DNA of 64,000 nucleotides, from assembly GCF_036237275.1 (NCBI RefSeq), contig NZ_CP108352.1, positions 62,001 through 126,000 on the forward strand, read 5' to 3'. The notes under the pieces were generated by a model. The model saw only the letters and a list, made by a program, of their open reading frames with translations. It was not told the DNA's origin and did no database searches. This document shows positions 1 to 9,001 of the stretch, one piece after another (the first letter of the stretch is position 1; the number at the start of each line of letters is the position of its first letter). The position numbers and the translations under genes are program-made. Origin of the DNA: Streptomyces sp. NBC_01353 (lineage in GTDB: Bacteria > Actinomycetota > Actinomycetes > Streptomycetales > Streptomycetaceae).

Positions 1-74
1 TCGACGCGAAGAGGCTCGCCGACTCCGACGTTCCCCTGGCACACTTTCTCGGACGCCCAGACACGACCGCATGA
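1..74 (+). CDS. 3' end of an unidentified gene (partial)
   Basis: The window opens inside a reading frame that ends at a TGA at 72-74 after 23 codons, with a C-terminus reading HFLGRPDTTA. The other two forward frames are also open here, so the frame choice rests only on its compact, natural-looking end. The family cannot be told from so short a piece. Confidence 0.3.
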   Translation, partial: DAKRLADSDVPLAHFLGRPDTTA

Positions 75-160
75 TTCGGAGAAGTGCTGCTTGGAGAGGC
101 CCTCCCACCGGCCCGGACAATCGCCGCTGAGGCACCTGTCGGCGACTCAGCGGTCGCGTG

Positions 161-649
161 TCATGTCACTTCTTCAAGCTGTCCTGTAGCGACGTCTAGG
201 ACGAACCCGCGTACGGATTCGCGGTGAGGAAGGTAGGGACTCGCCTTGATGCGGCTGATGGACCGACGTACGTCGACCTCCACGTCATGGAAGGATTCCT
301 CCGGCCACAGGGGCCGGAGACCCGTCTCGCTGCGGATCGGCTCCTTGAGCGTGTAGCCGGGGTAGGTCAGCATTCGGCAGTCGGTGTGATGGATGAGGAT
401 GATCTCGTTCGTTCCCAGCAATTGCTGGCTCACCGCCAGCGATCGGACGACGTCGTCCGTGATCACTCCCCCTGCGTTGCGAATCACGCTGGCCTCGCCA
501 TCTTTCAGGCCGAGGAGGGCGTAGATGTTCAGCCGCGCATCCATGCAGGCCACTACGGCTACTTGCTGGGAGGGTTCCATCGGGAGGGGGCCGGTGAAGC
601 GAGAGGCATAGGCCCGATTGTTCGCGAGGTACTGCTCGGTGACCGACAT
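161..649 (-). CDS. beta-class carbonic anhydrase
   Basis: A 162-residue protein predicted to interconvert CO2 and bicarbonate in the cytoplasm. The beta-class zinc site is visible: Cys-Met-Asp-Ala-Arg near residues 35-39 and His-His-Thr-Asp-Cys near 87-91 supply the Cys/Asp/His/Cys set. The length fits the short actinobacterial beta class. The frame stays open upstream to 976, but the conserved sequence begins at MSVTEQYL, so ATG at 647-649 is taken as start. The upstream extension is arginine/serine-rich and looks like read-through of non-coding DNA. It stands alone, facing away from the phosphatase gene. The family is clear; the physiological role is not. Confidence 0.9.
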   Translation of the reverse strand: MSVTEQYLANNRAYASRFTGPLPMEPSQQVAVVACMDARLNIYALLGLKDGEASVIRNAGGVITDDVVRSLAVSQQLLGTNEIILIHHTDCRMLTYPGYTLKEPIRSETGLRPLWPEESFHDVEVDVRRSISRIKASPYLPHRESVRGFVLDVATGQLEEVT

Positions 650-1071
650 CTTCGCTGCCTTTCCCGCACTGGTCTTGGCACGAATGGGCGCTGACGCAGG
701 CTTCTTCGGCTTTGCGCAGCCACCCGCCCGGCGTGAAGAGCTGTGCCAGCGGCCTGCTGGCCGGGCCACAGCCTGGGCGAGCACTGTGTTCCTCACTTCG
801 ATGGTCGCCCCGAATACGCCCGCATACGACCTGCGCCACTTTGAGGCGGACACCACAGGGTCCGTGCCGGACAAGGCAGCAAGACGCCTTCTCGACCGCC
901 GCATCCCGTGACAGCCAGCAAGGTCGCGGGACCGGGTGCGGGACCGCGTGCTCCAGGCGGGCTGCACACACGGCACCGACCAGTGCTGTGCTGTTCAGCC
1001 GCGGTTCTGCGTCGGGGCGGCACAGAGCCCGTCGCTTTGCGGCGGCGGGTGGGCCGGGGGAGCCTGGAGAG
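650..1071. other. intergenic region between divergent genes
   Basis: About 420 bases between the carbonic anhydrase start and the phosphatase start. Several frames are open by base composition only and none looks like a protein family. It should hold the promoters of both flanking genes; no convincing -35/-10 pair or operator was recognised. Confidence 0.5.
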
Positions 1072-2215
1072 GTGATACGTCGGCGGCGTGTGGGGGCCCG
1101 TACGCCCGACGCTCCGCTGCCGTTGCGCGCCGAGAGCGCCGGGCCGTCTCCCAGAGGTGGCGTCAAGGCCCCGCTGGCCTACGTGGTGGCAGCGACCGTA
1201 CCGGTCGTGCTGCTGGAGTTGACGATTGACGACCGCACGGTGCGGCTCATCCCCCTGCTGATCCTGCTTCCCGCGTTTCCGGCGATGGTCGGCACAGTGC
1301 GCCAGACCGCCTGCGCGGTGGGCTGGGTTTTGATCGTCATCACCGCAGTTCTGATGTACCGGCCGCTCCCTTCGTCGTACGACTACGGGATCGTCATGGT
1401 GCTGGCCTGCGTGCTCGGCGTGCTGTGCGTGGTGACCTGCCACTGGCGGATCAGGCGGGAACGCGAACTGCTGCGCGTCCGGTCCACGGCTGTCGCTCTC
1501 CAACGGCAGATGCTGCGGCCCCTGCCGATCCTCACCGACCGGGTGATCGTCGACGGCCTGTACCTGCCGGTGGAGGCGGACAGGCTGGTGGGTGGAGACG
1601 TCTACGAGGTGGTGGCATCGCCGTACGGCACGCGGCTGCTCTTCGGCGATGTCCAGGGCAAGGGACTGCCCGCGATCGGAACCGCCTTCGCGGTCCTCAG
1701 CGCTTTCCGCGAGGCCGCTATGCGTGAGCCGACCCTCACCGCGCTCGTCGACAACCTGGAACAAGCTGTCGTCCGGCACAACGCCTTTGCCCAGCAGGCC
1801 GGCGAACCCGAGCGATTCGTCACCGCTCTCGTCCTGGGCATCGACACCTCGGCCGAGACGCAGGCCGTCAACTGCGGCCATCTTCCGCCCTACCTGTTGA
1901 AAGCCGCCCCGGTCGCCCCCGTTCCACTCGGCGACCCGGGCGTTCCGCTGGGTGTTGCCGACCTCTCTGCCGAACCCAGGACCGTCGCATGGTTCCCCTT
2001 CCCTCCGGGTGCCACCCTCATCAGCTGCAGCGATGGTGTCACCGAGGCCCGCGACGCCACCGGCGCCTTCCATCCCCTCGCAGAGCGCCTGGGGGGCCTG
2101 GGCGAACATCTCCCCCTGGGAAGTCGCCGATCACCTGAGCGAAGACCTCAGCCGCCACACCGCCGGAGAACACCGGGACGACATCACCGCGCTCGTGGTC
2201 CGCAGGACGGACTGA
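1072..2215 (+). pseudogene. SpoIIE-type PP2C serine phosphatase, frameshifted near its C-terminus
   Basis: Membrane-bound PP2C/SpoIIE phosphatase of the kind that controls anti-sigma/anti-anti-sigma switches. Four hydrophobic segments lie in the first ~120 residues. The phosphatase domain follows with GGDVY, FGDVQGKG, CGHLPPY and SDGVTE, the usual metal-binding and core motifs. The final motif DDITALVV occurs only in another frame, ending at TGA 2213-2215. The frames join if the G6 run just after 2088 lost one G (ancestral ...ERLGAWANISPW). Unshifted, translation runs to 2433 with an unnatural tail. GTG at 1072 follows a purine-rich GGGGGAG/GGAGAG stretch. Whether the extra G is real, a read error or a slippage switch cannot be decided here. 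Confidence 0.75.
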
Positions 2216-2263
2216 ACGACCGCTCACCACAAGCACCCGACACTCGGCTTGGAGGCACCCACT

Positions 2264-2743
2264 ATGACGAACGCCGCCCCTCCCGCACCTGTCGTGGTCG
2301 GCACCGACGGCTCTCCCGCCTCCGGGCCGGCCCTGCGCTTCGCCCTTCAGGAGGCCCAACTGCGCCAGACCGGTCTCCGCGCCGTCTGCGCCTACGACTT
2401 CACCAGCAGGTACAGCGCACTCCTGTGGCCTGATGCCGCCGGTTTCCATGATCTGGACACACAGCTGCGCGACACCACGTGGGAGGCGGTCAACAAGGCG
2501 CTGGACGAGGCTCGGAAGCAGGTCGGCGGCGCGTCGGTGGAGATCGAGATCAGAGCGGAGAAGGGCCGTCCGTCGCAGGTCCTGCTGGACGCGAGCGAAG
2601 ACGCCTGCATCGTGGTGGTCGGCAGCCGCGGCTCCGGTGCGTGGGGGCGCCTGACCCTGGGCTCCACCAGCACCGAGGTCGTGCACAACGCCCAGCTCCC
2701 GGTTGTCGTCGTGCCCGGCGGGCAGCCCGGCGCCCCGTCGTGA
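2264..2743 (+). CDS. universal stress protein (UspA family)
   Basis: A single-domain Usp of 159 residues, presumably a cytoplasmic nucleotide-binding stress protein. It starts with the family strand VVVGTDGSPAS and ends with the ATP-loop signature GSRGSGAWGRLTLGSTS followed by PVVVVP. ATG 2264 is chosen over an in-frame TTG 15 bases upstream because GGAGG sits 8 bases before it. Its TGA overlaps the GTG start of the next gene, so the pair is probably translationally coupled. Together with the phosphatase and GH15 genes it looks like a general stress block. Confidence 0.9.
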   Translation: MTNAAPPAPVVVGTDGSPASGPALRFALQEAQLRQTGLRAVCAYDFTSRYSALLWPDAAGFHDLDTQLRDTTWEAVNKALDEARKQVGGASVEIEIRAEKGRPSQVLLDASEDACIVVVGSRGSGAWGRLTLGSTSTEVVHNAQLPVVVVPGGQPGAPS

Positions 2744-4557
2744 GTGACTCCGCCGTCGCCGCACCGGTACGGACGGACGGCTACGCGGAGTTGCGGGACT
2801 ACGCGGTGATCGGGGACGGCCGCTCTGTCGCGCTCATCGCCTGTGACGGAGCGGTCGACTGGCTGAGCTGGCCGGACCTGGACTCTCCGACCCTGTTCGC
2901 CGCCGTCCTCGACCAGGCCCGCGGCGGCAGATTCGACCTGCGGCCCGAGGTGCCGTACACCGCGGCCCGCCGCTATCTGCCCGGCACCAACGTGCTGGAG
3001 ACAACCTTCACCACCGCAGGCGGCACGGTCCGGGTCACCGACGCGCTGACCCTGTCCGACACCGCCTCCCTGCCGCCCGGACGCGAGCTGGTCCGACGCA
3101 TCGAGGGCCTTGCGGGCAGCGTGCCGATGGGCTGGAGCGTCCAGCCCCGCTTCGGCTACGGCGCCCGCGTACCGCATCTGGCGCGCCGTGCGGGCGTACC
3201 GGTGGCCACCTGCGGCGCCGAAGCGGTCGCGATCTGCGCCTGGCACGCCGGCCGACCGCAGTGCATGCCCGACTCCGTCACCGCCCGCTTCCGGACGGAA
3301 GTCGGTACCCGGGCGCTGATCGCATTGCCGTACGCATACCAAGAACCACTGGTCCTACCCGCCCGAGCCGAATGCGAGGCCCGCCTGGACCACACCGCTG
3401 CCGCCTGGCGGCAGTGGTCGGACAACCGCACCTACACCGGACCATGGCGTGAAGCAGTACTGCGCAGCGCCCTCGCGCTCAAGCTTCTGGTCTTCGCCCC
3501 TTCCGGCGCGGTCGCCGCCGCCGCGACCTGCTCGCTGCCCGAGGAGCTGGGCGGGGAACGCAACTGGGACTACCGCTTCAGCTGGGTCCGCGACTCCGCC
3601 TTCACCCTGGACGCCTTCCTCAAGCTGGGCTGCGCACCAGAAGCCACCAGCTACCTCTGGTGGCTCATGCATGCCTCCCAGCTCACCCACCCCCGCCTGA
3701 ACGTCCTGTATCGCCTAAGCGGCGGCACCCGAGCACCCGAACGAACCCTGCCGCTTGCCGGCTACCGGGGCTCGTCGCCCGTACGCGTGGGCAATGCTGC
3801 TGCCGGACAGCTCCAGCTGGACACCTACGGGGAGCTGCTGCAGACCGCATGGCTCTACACCACCGCAGGCCATCGTCTCGACGCCGACGTCGCGCGCCGG
3901 CTGGCGGAGATCGCCGACTTCATCTGCACCACCTGGCGACAGCCCGACGCCGGCATCTGGGAGGTCCGCAGCGCCCCGGAACACTTCACCCAGTCCAAGA
4001 TGATGTGCTGGATCACCCTCGACCGCGCCCTCGACCTGGCCGGGCGGCAGCTGATTCCGGCCCGGCACGCCGCCCGCTGGCACGAAGAGCGTCAGGCCGT
4101 CGCCGACTTCGTCGAAACCCGCTGCTTCAGCCAGCGGCTGAACAGCCATACGCGCTCGGCCGGCAGCGACGATGTGGACGCAAGCCTCCTGCTCGGCCTG
4201 CTGCACGGCTACCGCCCGAGCGACGACCGACGCATGAGCGGCACTGTGTCCGCCGTCCAGAAGACCCTCCGAGCAGGCCCCTACGTCAACCGCTACCTCG
4301 GCCCCGACGGCCTGTCCGGCAGTGAAGGCGCCTTCCTCGCCTGCTCCTTCTGGCTCGCCGAGGCCCTCGCACGATGCGGCCGCACCGAGGAAGCCGTTTC
4401 CCTCATGGACCAGCTCGTGGCCCTCGGCAACGACGTCGGCCTCTACAGCGAAGAAATCGACCCCACTACGGGTGCCTTCCTCGGCAACCTGCCCCAGGGT
4501 CTGACCCATCTAGCACTGATCAGCGCCGCCTGCGCCATCGGAGAGGCCACACGATGA
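2740..4557 (+). CDS. glycoside hydrolase family 15 protein (glucoamylase/trehalase-like)
   Basis: A 605-residue cytoplasmic GH15 enzyme, a group containing actinobacterial trehalases and glucoamylases. The N-terminal beta-sandwich opens with GYAELRDYAVIGDGRSVALI and has the DGAVDWLSWPDLDSP motif. The (alpha/alpha)6 domain has GGERNWDYRFSWVRDSAF, GIWEVR with the presumed acid Glu, and LYSEEIDPTTG with the presumed base Glu. No signal peptide is seen. GTG at 2740 overlaps the preceding stop (GTGA), and its own TGA overlaps the next ATG (ATGA), so three genes form a tight operon. Substrate (trehalose versus maltodextrin) cannot be fixed from motifs. Confidence 0.92.
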   Translation: MSDSAVAAPVRTDGYAELRDYAVIGDGRSVALIACDGAVDWLSWPDLDSPTLFAAVLDQARGGRFDLRPEVPYTAARRYLPGTNVLETTFTTAGGTVRVTDALTLSDTASLPPGRELVRRIEGLAGSVPMGWSVQPRFGYGARVPHLARRAGVPVATCGAEAVAICAWHAGRPQCMPDSVTARFRTEVGTRALIALPYAYQEPLVLPARAECEARLDHTAAAWRQWSDNRTYTGPWREAVLRSALALKLLVFAPSGAVAAAATCSLPEELGGERNWDYRFSWVRDSAFTLDAFLKLGCAPEATSYLWWLMHASQLTHPRLNVLYRLSGGTRAPERTLPLAGYRGSSPVRVGNAAAGQLQLDTYGELLQTAWLYTTAGHRLDADVARRLAEIADFICTTWRQPDAGIWEVRSAPEHFTQSKMMCWITLDRALDLAGRQLIPARHAARWHEERQAVADFVETRCFSQRLNSHTRSAGSDDVDASLLLGLLHGYRPSDDRRMSGTVSAVQKTLRAGPYVNRYLGPDGLSGSEGAFLACSFWLAEALARCGRTEEAVSLMDQLVALGNDVGLYSEEIDPTTGAFLGNLPQGLTHLALISAACAIGEATR

Positions 4558-5036
4558 GCATCTGGGCCGCGCTGGCAGGCGGATTCGTCGGCACCCTCAT
4601 CCTCACCACCGGCCTGCGGGCCGCCAACACCTTCAACCTCACCCGCATCGATCTGCCATTCCTGCTCGGCACCGCCTTCACCAGCGATCGCACCCGCGCC
4701 AAAGCCATCGGCTACAGCGCACACTTCATCAACGGCCTGATCTTCGCCCTGCTCTACTACGCCGTCTTCGCCGCCATCGACTACAGCAGCTGGTGGCTCG
4801 GCACCGTCTTCGGCCTCGTCCACGGCCTGTTCGCCGCCACCGCCCTGGTCAACATCCTGCTTCCCCTCATCCACCCCCGCATGGGCACCTCCCAGACCAG
4901 CGCCCCCGACGTCGCACTGCTCGAACCACCCGGCTTCCTCATGCTCAACTACGGACGCGGCACACCCACCGTCACCCTCGCCGCGCACCTCGCCTACGGC
5001 ACCATCGTGGGAGGGTTCCTCACCTGGCCGAGCTGA
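4554..5036 (+). CDS. small integral membrane protein, unknown function
   Basis: 160 residues with about four hydrophobic segments: AALAGGFVGTLILTTGL at the start, a stretch around FINGLIFALLYYAVFA, WWLGTVFGLVHGLFAATALV, and a C-terminal YGTIVGGFLTW. Its ATG overlaps the GH15 stop and GGAGAGG lies upstream. I do not recognise a named family with certainty. Coupling to GH15 and Usp suggests a role in the same stress or carbohydrate response. Confidence 0.75.
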   Translation: MSIWAALAGGFVGTLILTTGLRAANTFNLTRIDLPFLLGTAFTSDRTRAKAIGYSAHFINGLIFALLYYAVFAAIDYSSWWLGTVFGLVHGLFAATALVNILLPLIHPRMGTSQTSAPDVALLEPPGFLMLNYGRGTPTVTLAAHLAYGTIVGGFLTWPS

Positions 5037-5165
5037 CCACCCGGCCAGCGCCGTTCAGGGGCCCCGAGGCTGACTCCAGCGGGCCCAACGCGGGGCGGGT
5101 AGCGTGTAATCAGGACGACCAACCCGCACAGACAAGCCCCGTTCGCGGTCGAAGGCGGAAGGCCA

Positions 5166-5663
5166 ATGGCACATGCACATGAAGCGGCGCCCAGCGGCCC
5201 GGACCCTGCACCGCTCCCGACGGATTCCCAGCCGACCGGTAACCGACCGGATGCGCGCGGTCCGCGGCTTTCCTCAGTCGTGGTGTTCGTCCACGACCAC
5301 GACACATCAGCGGACTTCTACCGGGAACTGCTGAACATGGAAGTCACCGTCCGCACCGCCACTGCCGCTCTACTCGTGGGCCTTGGCGGTTTCCAGGTGT
5401 ACCTGCGCACCGTGGGCCCCGGCGCCGCCCATCCAGTGGGGCACGTCGGGGCGCAGTACGTCATCTGGACGGCGGACAGCCCCGAGGACTTCCAGCGGTG
5501 CGAGCGCGTGCTCAGAGCCCGGTCCGACCGTGTCGACACCAGGGAAGGTGAGGGATTCACCCTCATCGAGGGCCGCGATCCCAGCGGCCTGCCGGTGCTG
5601 GTGGCCTATCCGGGGCCTGACGAAGTAGAGCGGCTCGAGATCATCTCTCGATACTACGTGTGA
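5166..5663 (+). CDS. VOC-superfamily (glyoxalase/bleomycin-resistance fold) protein
   Basis: 165 residues. The first ~35 are disordered; then a VOC half-repeat pair follows with VVVFVHDHDTSADFYRELL (first beta-alpha unit, possible metal-ligand His) and a C-terminal IEGRDPSGLPVLVAY containing the 'DPSG' turn of the fold. VOC proteins include metal-dependent isomerases, dioxygenases and drug-binding proteins; which applies is unknown. ATG at 5166 has GGAAGG a few bases upstream. It stands alone, 130 bases after the operon. Confidence 0.8.
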   Translation: MAHAHEAAPSGPDPAPLPTDSQPTGNRPDARGPRLSSVVVFVHDHDTSADFYRELLNMEVTVRTATAALLVGLGGFQVYLRTVGPGAAHPVGHVGAQYVIWTADSPEDFQRCERVLRARSDRVDTREGEGFTLIEGRDPSGLPVLVAYPGPDEVERLEIISRYYV

Positions 5664-5718
5664 ACGCGGAAGGACGCCCGAGTGCCTAGCTCACGAGAGA
5701 CGGCGAGGAGGTCCTTCC

Positions 5719-5937
5719 ATGGCTCACAGCAGGACGGTACACGTGCGCCGCATCTACGAGGCTCCTACACAGGCTGACGGCGTGAGAGTACTGGTCGACC
5801 GGATCTGGCCCCGAGGGATGACCAAGGACAAAGCCCACCTCGACGAGTGGTGCAAACAAGTCGCCCCATCCACGGAGCTGCGCAAGTGGTACAGCCACGA
5901 CCCCGAGCGCTTCGCGGAATTCCAAGGAGATCTTTGA
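5719..5937 (+). pseudogene. DUF488 family protein, C-terminally truncated
   Basis: Good start context (GAGGAGG, then ATG 5719) and a clear DUF488 N-terminus: VRRIYEAPTQADGVRVLVDRIWPRG, then WYSHDPERFAEF. The frame stops after 72 residues, while DUF488 proteins usually have about 115-120; the conserved end is not found in any frame downstream. The sequence after 5937 belongs to a TPR gene fragment, so a recombination or deletion probably fused the two. Confidence 0.7.
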
Positions 5938-6060
5938 AGCGCTGGGCCTGGCCGCAGGGTCAGCAGCCACGGCAGACACGAGCGAAGAAGGGGATCGGTC
6001 CTTCGACGATCTGGCTGATCCGGCAGTCGGAGCCGCCATGGCGTTCGGTCACCCCGCCGC

Positions 6061-6513
6061 TTCCTGCGCGCCCTCTTCGACGCCACGAGCGGGTACGAAG
6101 GCGACGAAAAGTTGGTCACCGCCTTCGAGTCATGCCGGAGGTTCGCCGAGCTGCTGGTCAAGGCCGGGCGGGTGGACGAGGCCATCACCCTGCTCACACC
6201 CCACATCGACGGATGGCTGCTGTCGGTCCTGGTAGAGCTGACTGAGGGGCAGGACCGTGACGAGCGGGTGCTGGAACTGATCGCACCGCTGGCGCAGCGG
6301 GTCAGGAACGCTCGCGCCGAGGGCCGGTGGCGCGATGACGCTTGGGACGCGCAGGAGCGTGAGGCTCAGGTTTTGGAACGTGCCGGCCGCGCCGATCAGG
6401 CGATCCGGATTCTCGGCGCGGACATAGCCGCGGGCCGCTTCCTGACGCAGAACACTCTCACCGCCTACGCCGAACTCCTCGTGCGTCATGGGCGGATCGA
6501 GGAACTGCGTGAA
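6061..6513 (+). pseudogene. TPR-repeat protein, 5' fragment (also lacks its own start)
   Basis: Open frame with TPR-like helices: FAELLVKAGRVDEAITLL, then REAQVLERAGRADQAIRIL and AYAELLVRHGRIEEL. Upstream the frame closes at a TGA at 6016 without a credible start, so the 5' end is missing. At 6513 coding is interrupted. Joining codon 6511-6513 directly to 7222 restores the frame and continues the repeat (…EELRE/ALTYAATL…), so this and the 7222-7500 piece were one gene. Confidence 0.7.
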
Positions 6514-7221
6514 CTAAGGCTTGTCCCGCAATTCTTTGCGGGCCTTCGCAGGTGCTGGCGGTGGGCGGTCAGCGCCTCTCCACCAGTGTCGAGTAGGCCC
6601 TCTCAAGGCCCTGGGCGTAGCCAGCCCCCAACTCGACGTAGACGTGGCCGCTGGCCGCACAGGCTTCGCGTAGGGCAGTGCTCTGTTCCCTGACCCACGC
6701 GGCGATCTCCCGATAGGTGGTGTCATCGGCTCCGTCGAGCCAGTCCGGGGCGGCCCTCAAGTGTTCGGTGGTCAGCTCCGCGTTCCCAAGGAAGACGCAG
6801 CTCAGTGGCATCCCGAGATCAGCGGCGGCGGTGGCTGCCGCCGGCGTGACGATGTCGCCCTCGACCACATAGCCGTCCAGGGGATCGGAGTCGTCGAGGC
6901 TCTCCGCGGTGGCACGGATGAACTCAACGAGGAAGGGCTGCGCCGGTACGGCCTTGTCCGGGTGCGTGCCGTGGCGCACGCCGTGCTGGGGCGCGGCGCG
7001 CTGCAGCATCGAAACCAGAGCGTCGGTCGGGCATCCGGGGATGCCGTCCCGTTCCAGCAGCATCCACGCGAGGGTGCTCTTGCCCACCCGTGGCGGGCCG
7101 CCTATCAGGTAGATCACGTGCAGACCGTACCCCGGGCGGCAGTTCGGGTGATCTCGCGGTGGCAAAGTCGTGACCACACCTCCAGATCGGGCAGGTCAAC
7201 GTGCCATGGGACGATCTTTAG
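6514..7221. mobile_element. 708-bp insert inside a TPR gene, with imperfect terminal inverted repeats and kinase cargo
   Basis: The segment begins CTAAGGCTTGTCCC (6514-6527) and ends with the reverse complement of CTAAAGATCGTCCC (7208-7221): 11 of 14 positions match as terminal inverted repeats. Its length is a multiple of three and removing it rejoins the TPR reading frame exactly. A hairpin CCCGCAA/TTGCGGG (6525-6542, loop TTCT) lies at the left end. No transposase is inside, only a P-loop kinase gene on the minus strand. Inference: a non-autonomous cargo element or relic; no convincing target duplication was seen. Confidence 0.55.
6569..7117 (-). CDS. P-loop kinase/AAA-like nucleotide-binding protein
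   Basis: About 182 residues. A Walker A motif GGPPRVGKST lies at the N-terminus, and a central VVEGDIVTP strand resembles the Walker-B/acceptor region of small-molecule kinases (shikimate-, chloramphenicol-phosphotransferase- or zeta-like). Substrate unknown. GTG at 7115-7117, just before the P-loop strand, is preferred; ATG at 7177 would add 20 poorly coding residues. The gene is wholly inside the insert in the TPR gene and reads opposite to it. The hairpin at 6525-6542 follows its stop and may end transcription. Confidence 0.7.
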   Translation of the reverse strand: MIYLIGGPPRVGKSTLAWMLLERDGIPGCPTDALVSMLQRAAPQHGVRHGTHPDKAVPAQPFLVEFIRATAESLDDSDPLDGYVVEGDIVTPAAATAAADLGMPLSCVFLGNAELTTEHLRAAPDWLDGADDTTYREIAAWVREQSTALREACAASGHVYVELGAGYAQGLERAYSTLVERR

Positions 7222-7500
7222 GCCCTCACCTACGCCGCGACCCTGCCCGCGGACCAGTACGGCCTGACCGAGACGATTGCTCGGCTCCTGGAAAAGTCCG
7301 GCCGCGTCGAAGAGGCCATCAGCCTCCTGCGGGCCAGCGACAGTGAGCGGCCCTCTGAGCTGGCCGACCTCCTCATCCGGCAGGGCCGCGCCGCCGACGC
7401 GATCGCCGGCATGCCCTCCCTCTCCGCGCTCCACGAGGCGGCCCGACGACGTGACGCCGCCATCCAAGCCGCCCGTGGCCCCAGCGAACCCCCCTTCTAG
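7222..7500 (+). pseudogene. TPR-repeat protein, 3' fragment
   Basis: Continues the frame of 6061-6513 across the insert: ALTYAATLPADQYG, then IARLLEKSGRVEEAISLLR and LADLLIRQGRAADAIAGM, finishing at TAG 7498-7500. The repeats match the Streptomyces 'GRVEEAI' TPR pattern. There is no start codon of its own with a ribosome binding site. Confidence 0.7.
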
Positions 7501-7705
7501 ACCATCCTGCGAGGCACACCGAGCCGAGGCCGGCGCCGACAAAGCGCCGCATTTGGCGAACGGTGCCAACTGAGTTGGTCAGTCACACCCGGGTGACTGC
7601 TCGAGATAGATGACATCGAGTCGTTCCGACTGACACCGACACGTGCGCCGTCAGTCAGGAACGGCCCCTGCGGCCCTGGCCTCGTCGTCCGAACGCGGTC
7701 GCGGC

Positions 7706-8255
7706 ATGATTTCCGCTGTGCATGAAGACGAGAAGGGGCGCGGGATCGCGCCCTACGCGCTGACCGAGACGGAGCACGGCCACGTCTGGGGCGTCTGCGC
7801 CGACGTGGAGGGGCTGTTCGGAGAATCCCAGCGCGGGACGTACGAGCTGTTCGGCTGGGTTCCGGAGGGATCCGGCGTGCCCGCTTGGGCCGGCAGCAGG
7901 GTGTGGCTGGTGCCGGAGGACGAGTCATTCGATGCCTGGCTGCTGGAGGACGCGGAGAGTTTGGGGCAGCCCCCCGGGACGGCCAGTCTGGTGCTCACCG
8001 GCCTGGACGACTACGAAGGTCCGCCCGAGGGGTACAGGGGTCGCGTTCGCGTACACGACGGGCATCGTTGGCTGGGCTCCTGCCGGGAATTCACCCGCAT
8101 CCTGTCGCCCGACCAGATGCCTGCACCAATTGTCCTGCGAGGGCTCGCGCAGAGTGATCAGCTCAGGGCGGCATTGACGAAGGGCACCCGGCGGGCGCTG
8201 GATCTGGAGGAGGCCGCGCTGGAAATACGGGACGGCCGAGGCGAGCTGCTCACCG
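7706..8255 (+). pseudogene. hypothetical protein, 3' end replaced by an IS5 fragment
   Basis: From ATG 7706 an unrecognised protein reads for about 180 residues with natural composition (rich in Trp, Gly, Glu; e.g. GHVWGVCADVEGLFGESQRG and YRGRVRVHDGHRW). Around 8255 the sequence switches to the antisense of an IS5-family transposase, although the frame stays open to 8809. The last authentic residues are near LEIRDGRGELL. No family recognised. Confidence 0.6.
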
Positions 8256-8256
8256 G

Positions 8257-8619
8257 AGGTCTTGACGCTCTGGGCGTCCAGCACGCAGGCGCTCGGCTCG
8301 CCGTCCCGGCCTTCCGCCGCTCGGACCAGTCGCCTCAGAACTCCGTTGAGCTGGTCGAAGACGCCGTCCTTCTGCCAGGCGGCGAAATAGCCGTAGACGG
8401 TCTCCCATGGGGCGAAGTCGTGGGGCAGGTACCGCCAGGGGATCCCGGTGCGGTCGACGTAGAGGACGGCGTCCATGATTCGGCGAAGATCGTGCTCGGG
8501 CGGCCGGCCGATGTCCAGGCCCTTCCCTCTTCGCTCGGCCCGCCAGGCCGACAGAATGGGCTCCTCAACTCCCACCGGGCGTCGGACAGGTCACTCGGGT
8601 ACGGCCGCAGTCGGGACAT
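8257..8619 (-). pseudogene. IS5-family transposase, N-terminal fragment with a frameshift
   Basis: Starts MSRLRPYPSDLSDARW at 8619, then shifts one frame to read ...ILSAWRAERRGKGLDIG, IMDAVLYVDRTGIPWRYLP and VLDAQSVKTS, a typical Streptomyces IS5 N-terminal half. Homology ends near 8257, at the junction with the hypothetical gene. The catalytic DDE part after the first Asp is absent, so it is a dead scrap. Confidence 0.8.
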
Positions 8620-9001
8620 GTTTCCGTACTACCGTCGGCCGCCGTGCTGCCACAGGGCGCAAACAGGGGTGAGCGGGGGCTCCTTGGGATCAGACAGGAG
8701 CGAACGGCTTGAAACGGACCCCCGTCTGCCGACACCAGCACCAGGCATCACGACAGTCGCCAGAGACCTCAACCGCCCCACGCAGGCCGGCCACCCAGTA
8801 CGCTGCTAAACACACTCTGCGGGACAAAACGCTCTTTAAGACGTCGTTTGTTATCGCGGTTCCCGGGAGCACGGGTGACTGAGTACGTAAGTTGGCTCTT
8901 GAGCATGCTTGTTGGTGCCTGAGTGCAATTCCTCGGCCGCAACGGAGCGGGCGGGCTTCTGTCCAAGGCGTTACAAGACCTCGCCAGTAGACTCCGACAC
9001 C
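8620..9001. other. non-coding stretch upstream of hypothetical gene
   Basis: About 380 bases between the IS5 fragment start and the next gene. It is less G/C-biased than neighbours around 8810-8870 (TCTTTAAGACGTCGTTTGTT). No gene or confident terminal repeat was identified; it probably contains remaining IS flank plus the promoter of the gene at 9002. Confidence 0.35.

Noticed and set aside
650-976. N-terminal extension of the carbonic anhydrase
   Set aside because: Arg/Ser/Lys-rich and outside the conserved enzyme; the internal ATG at 649 precedes the first conserved residues.
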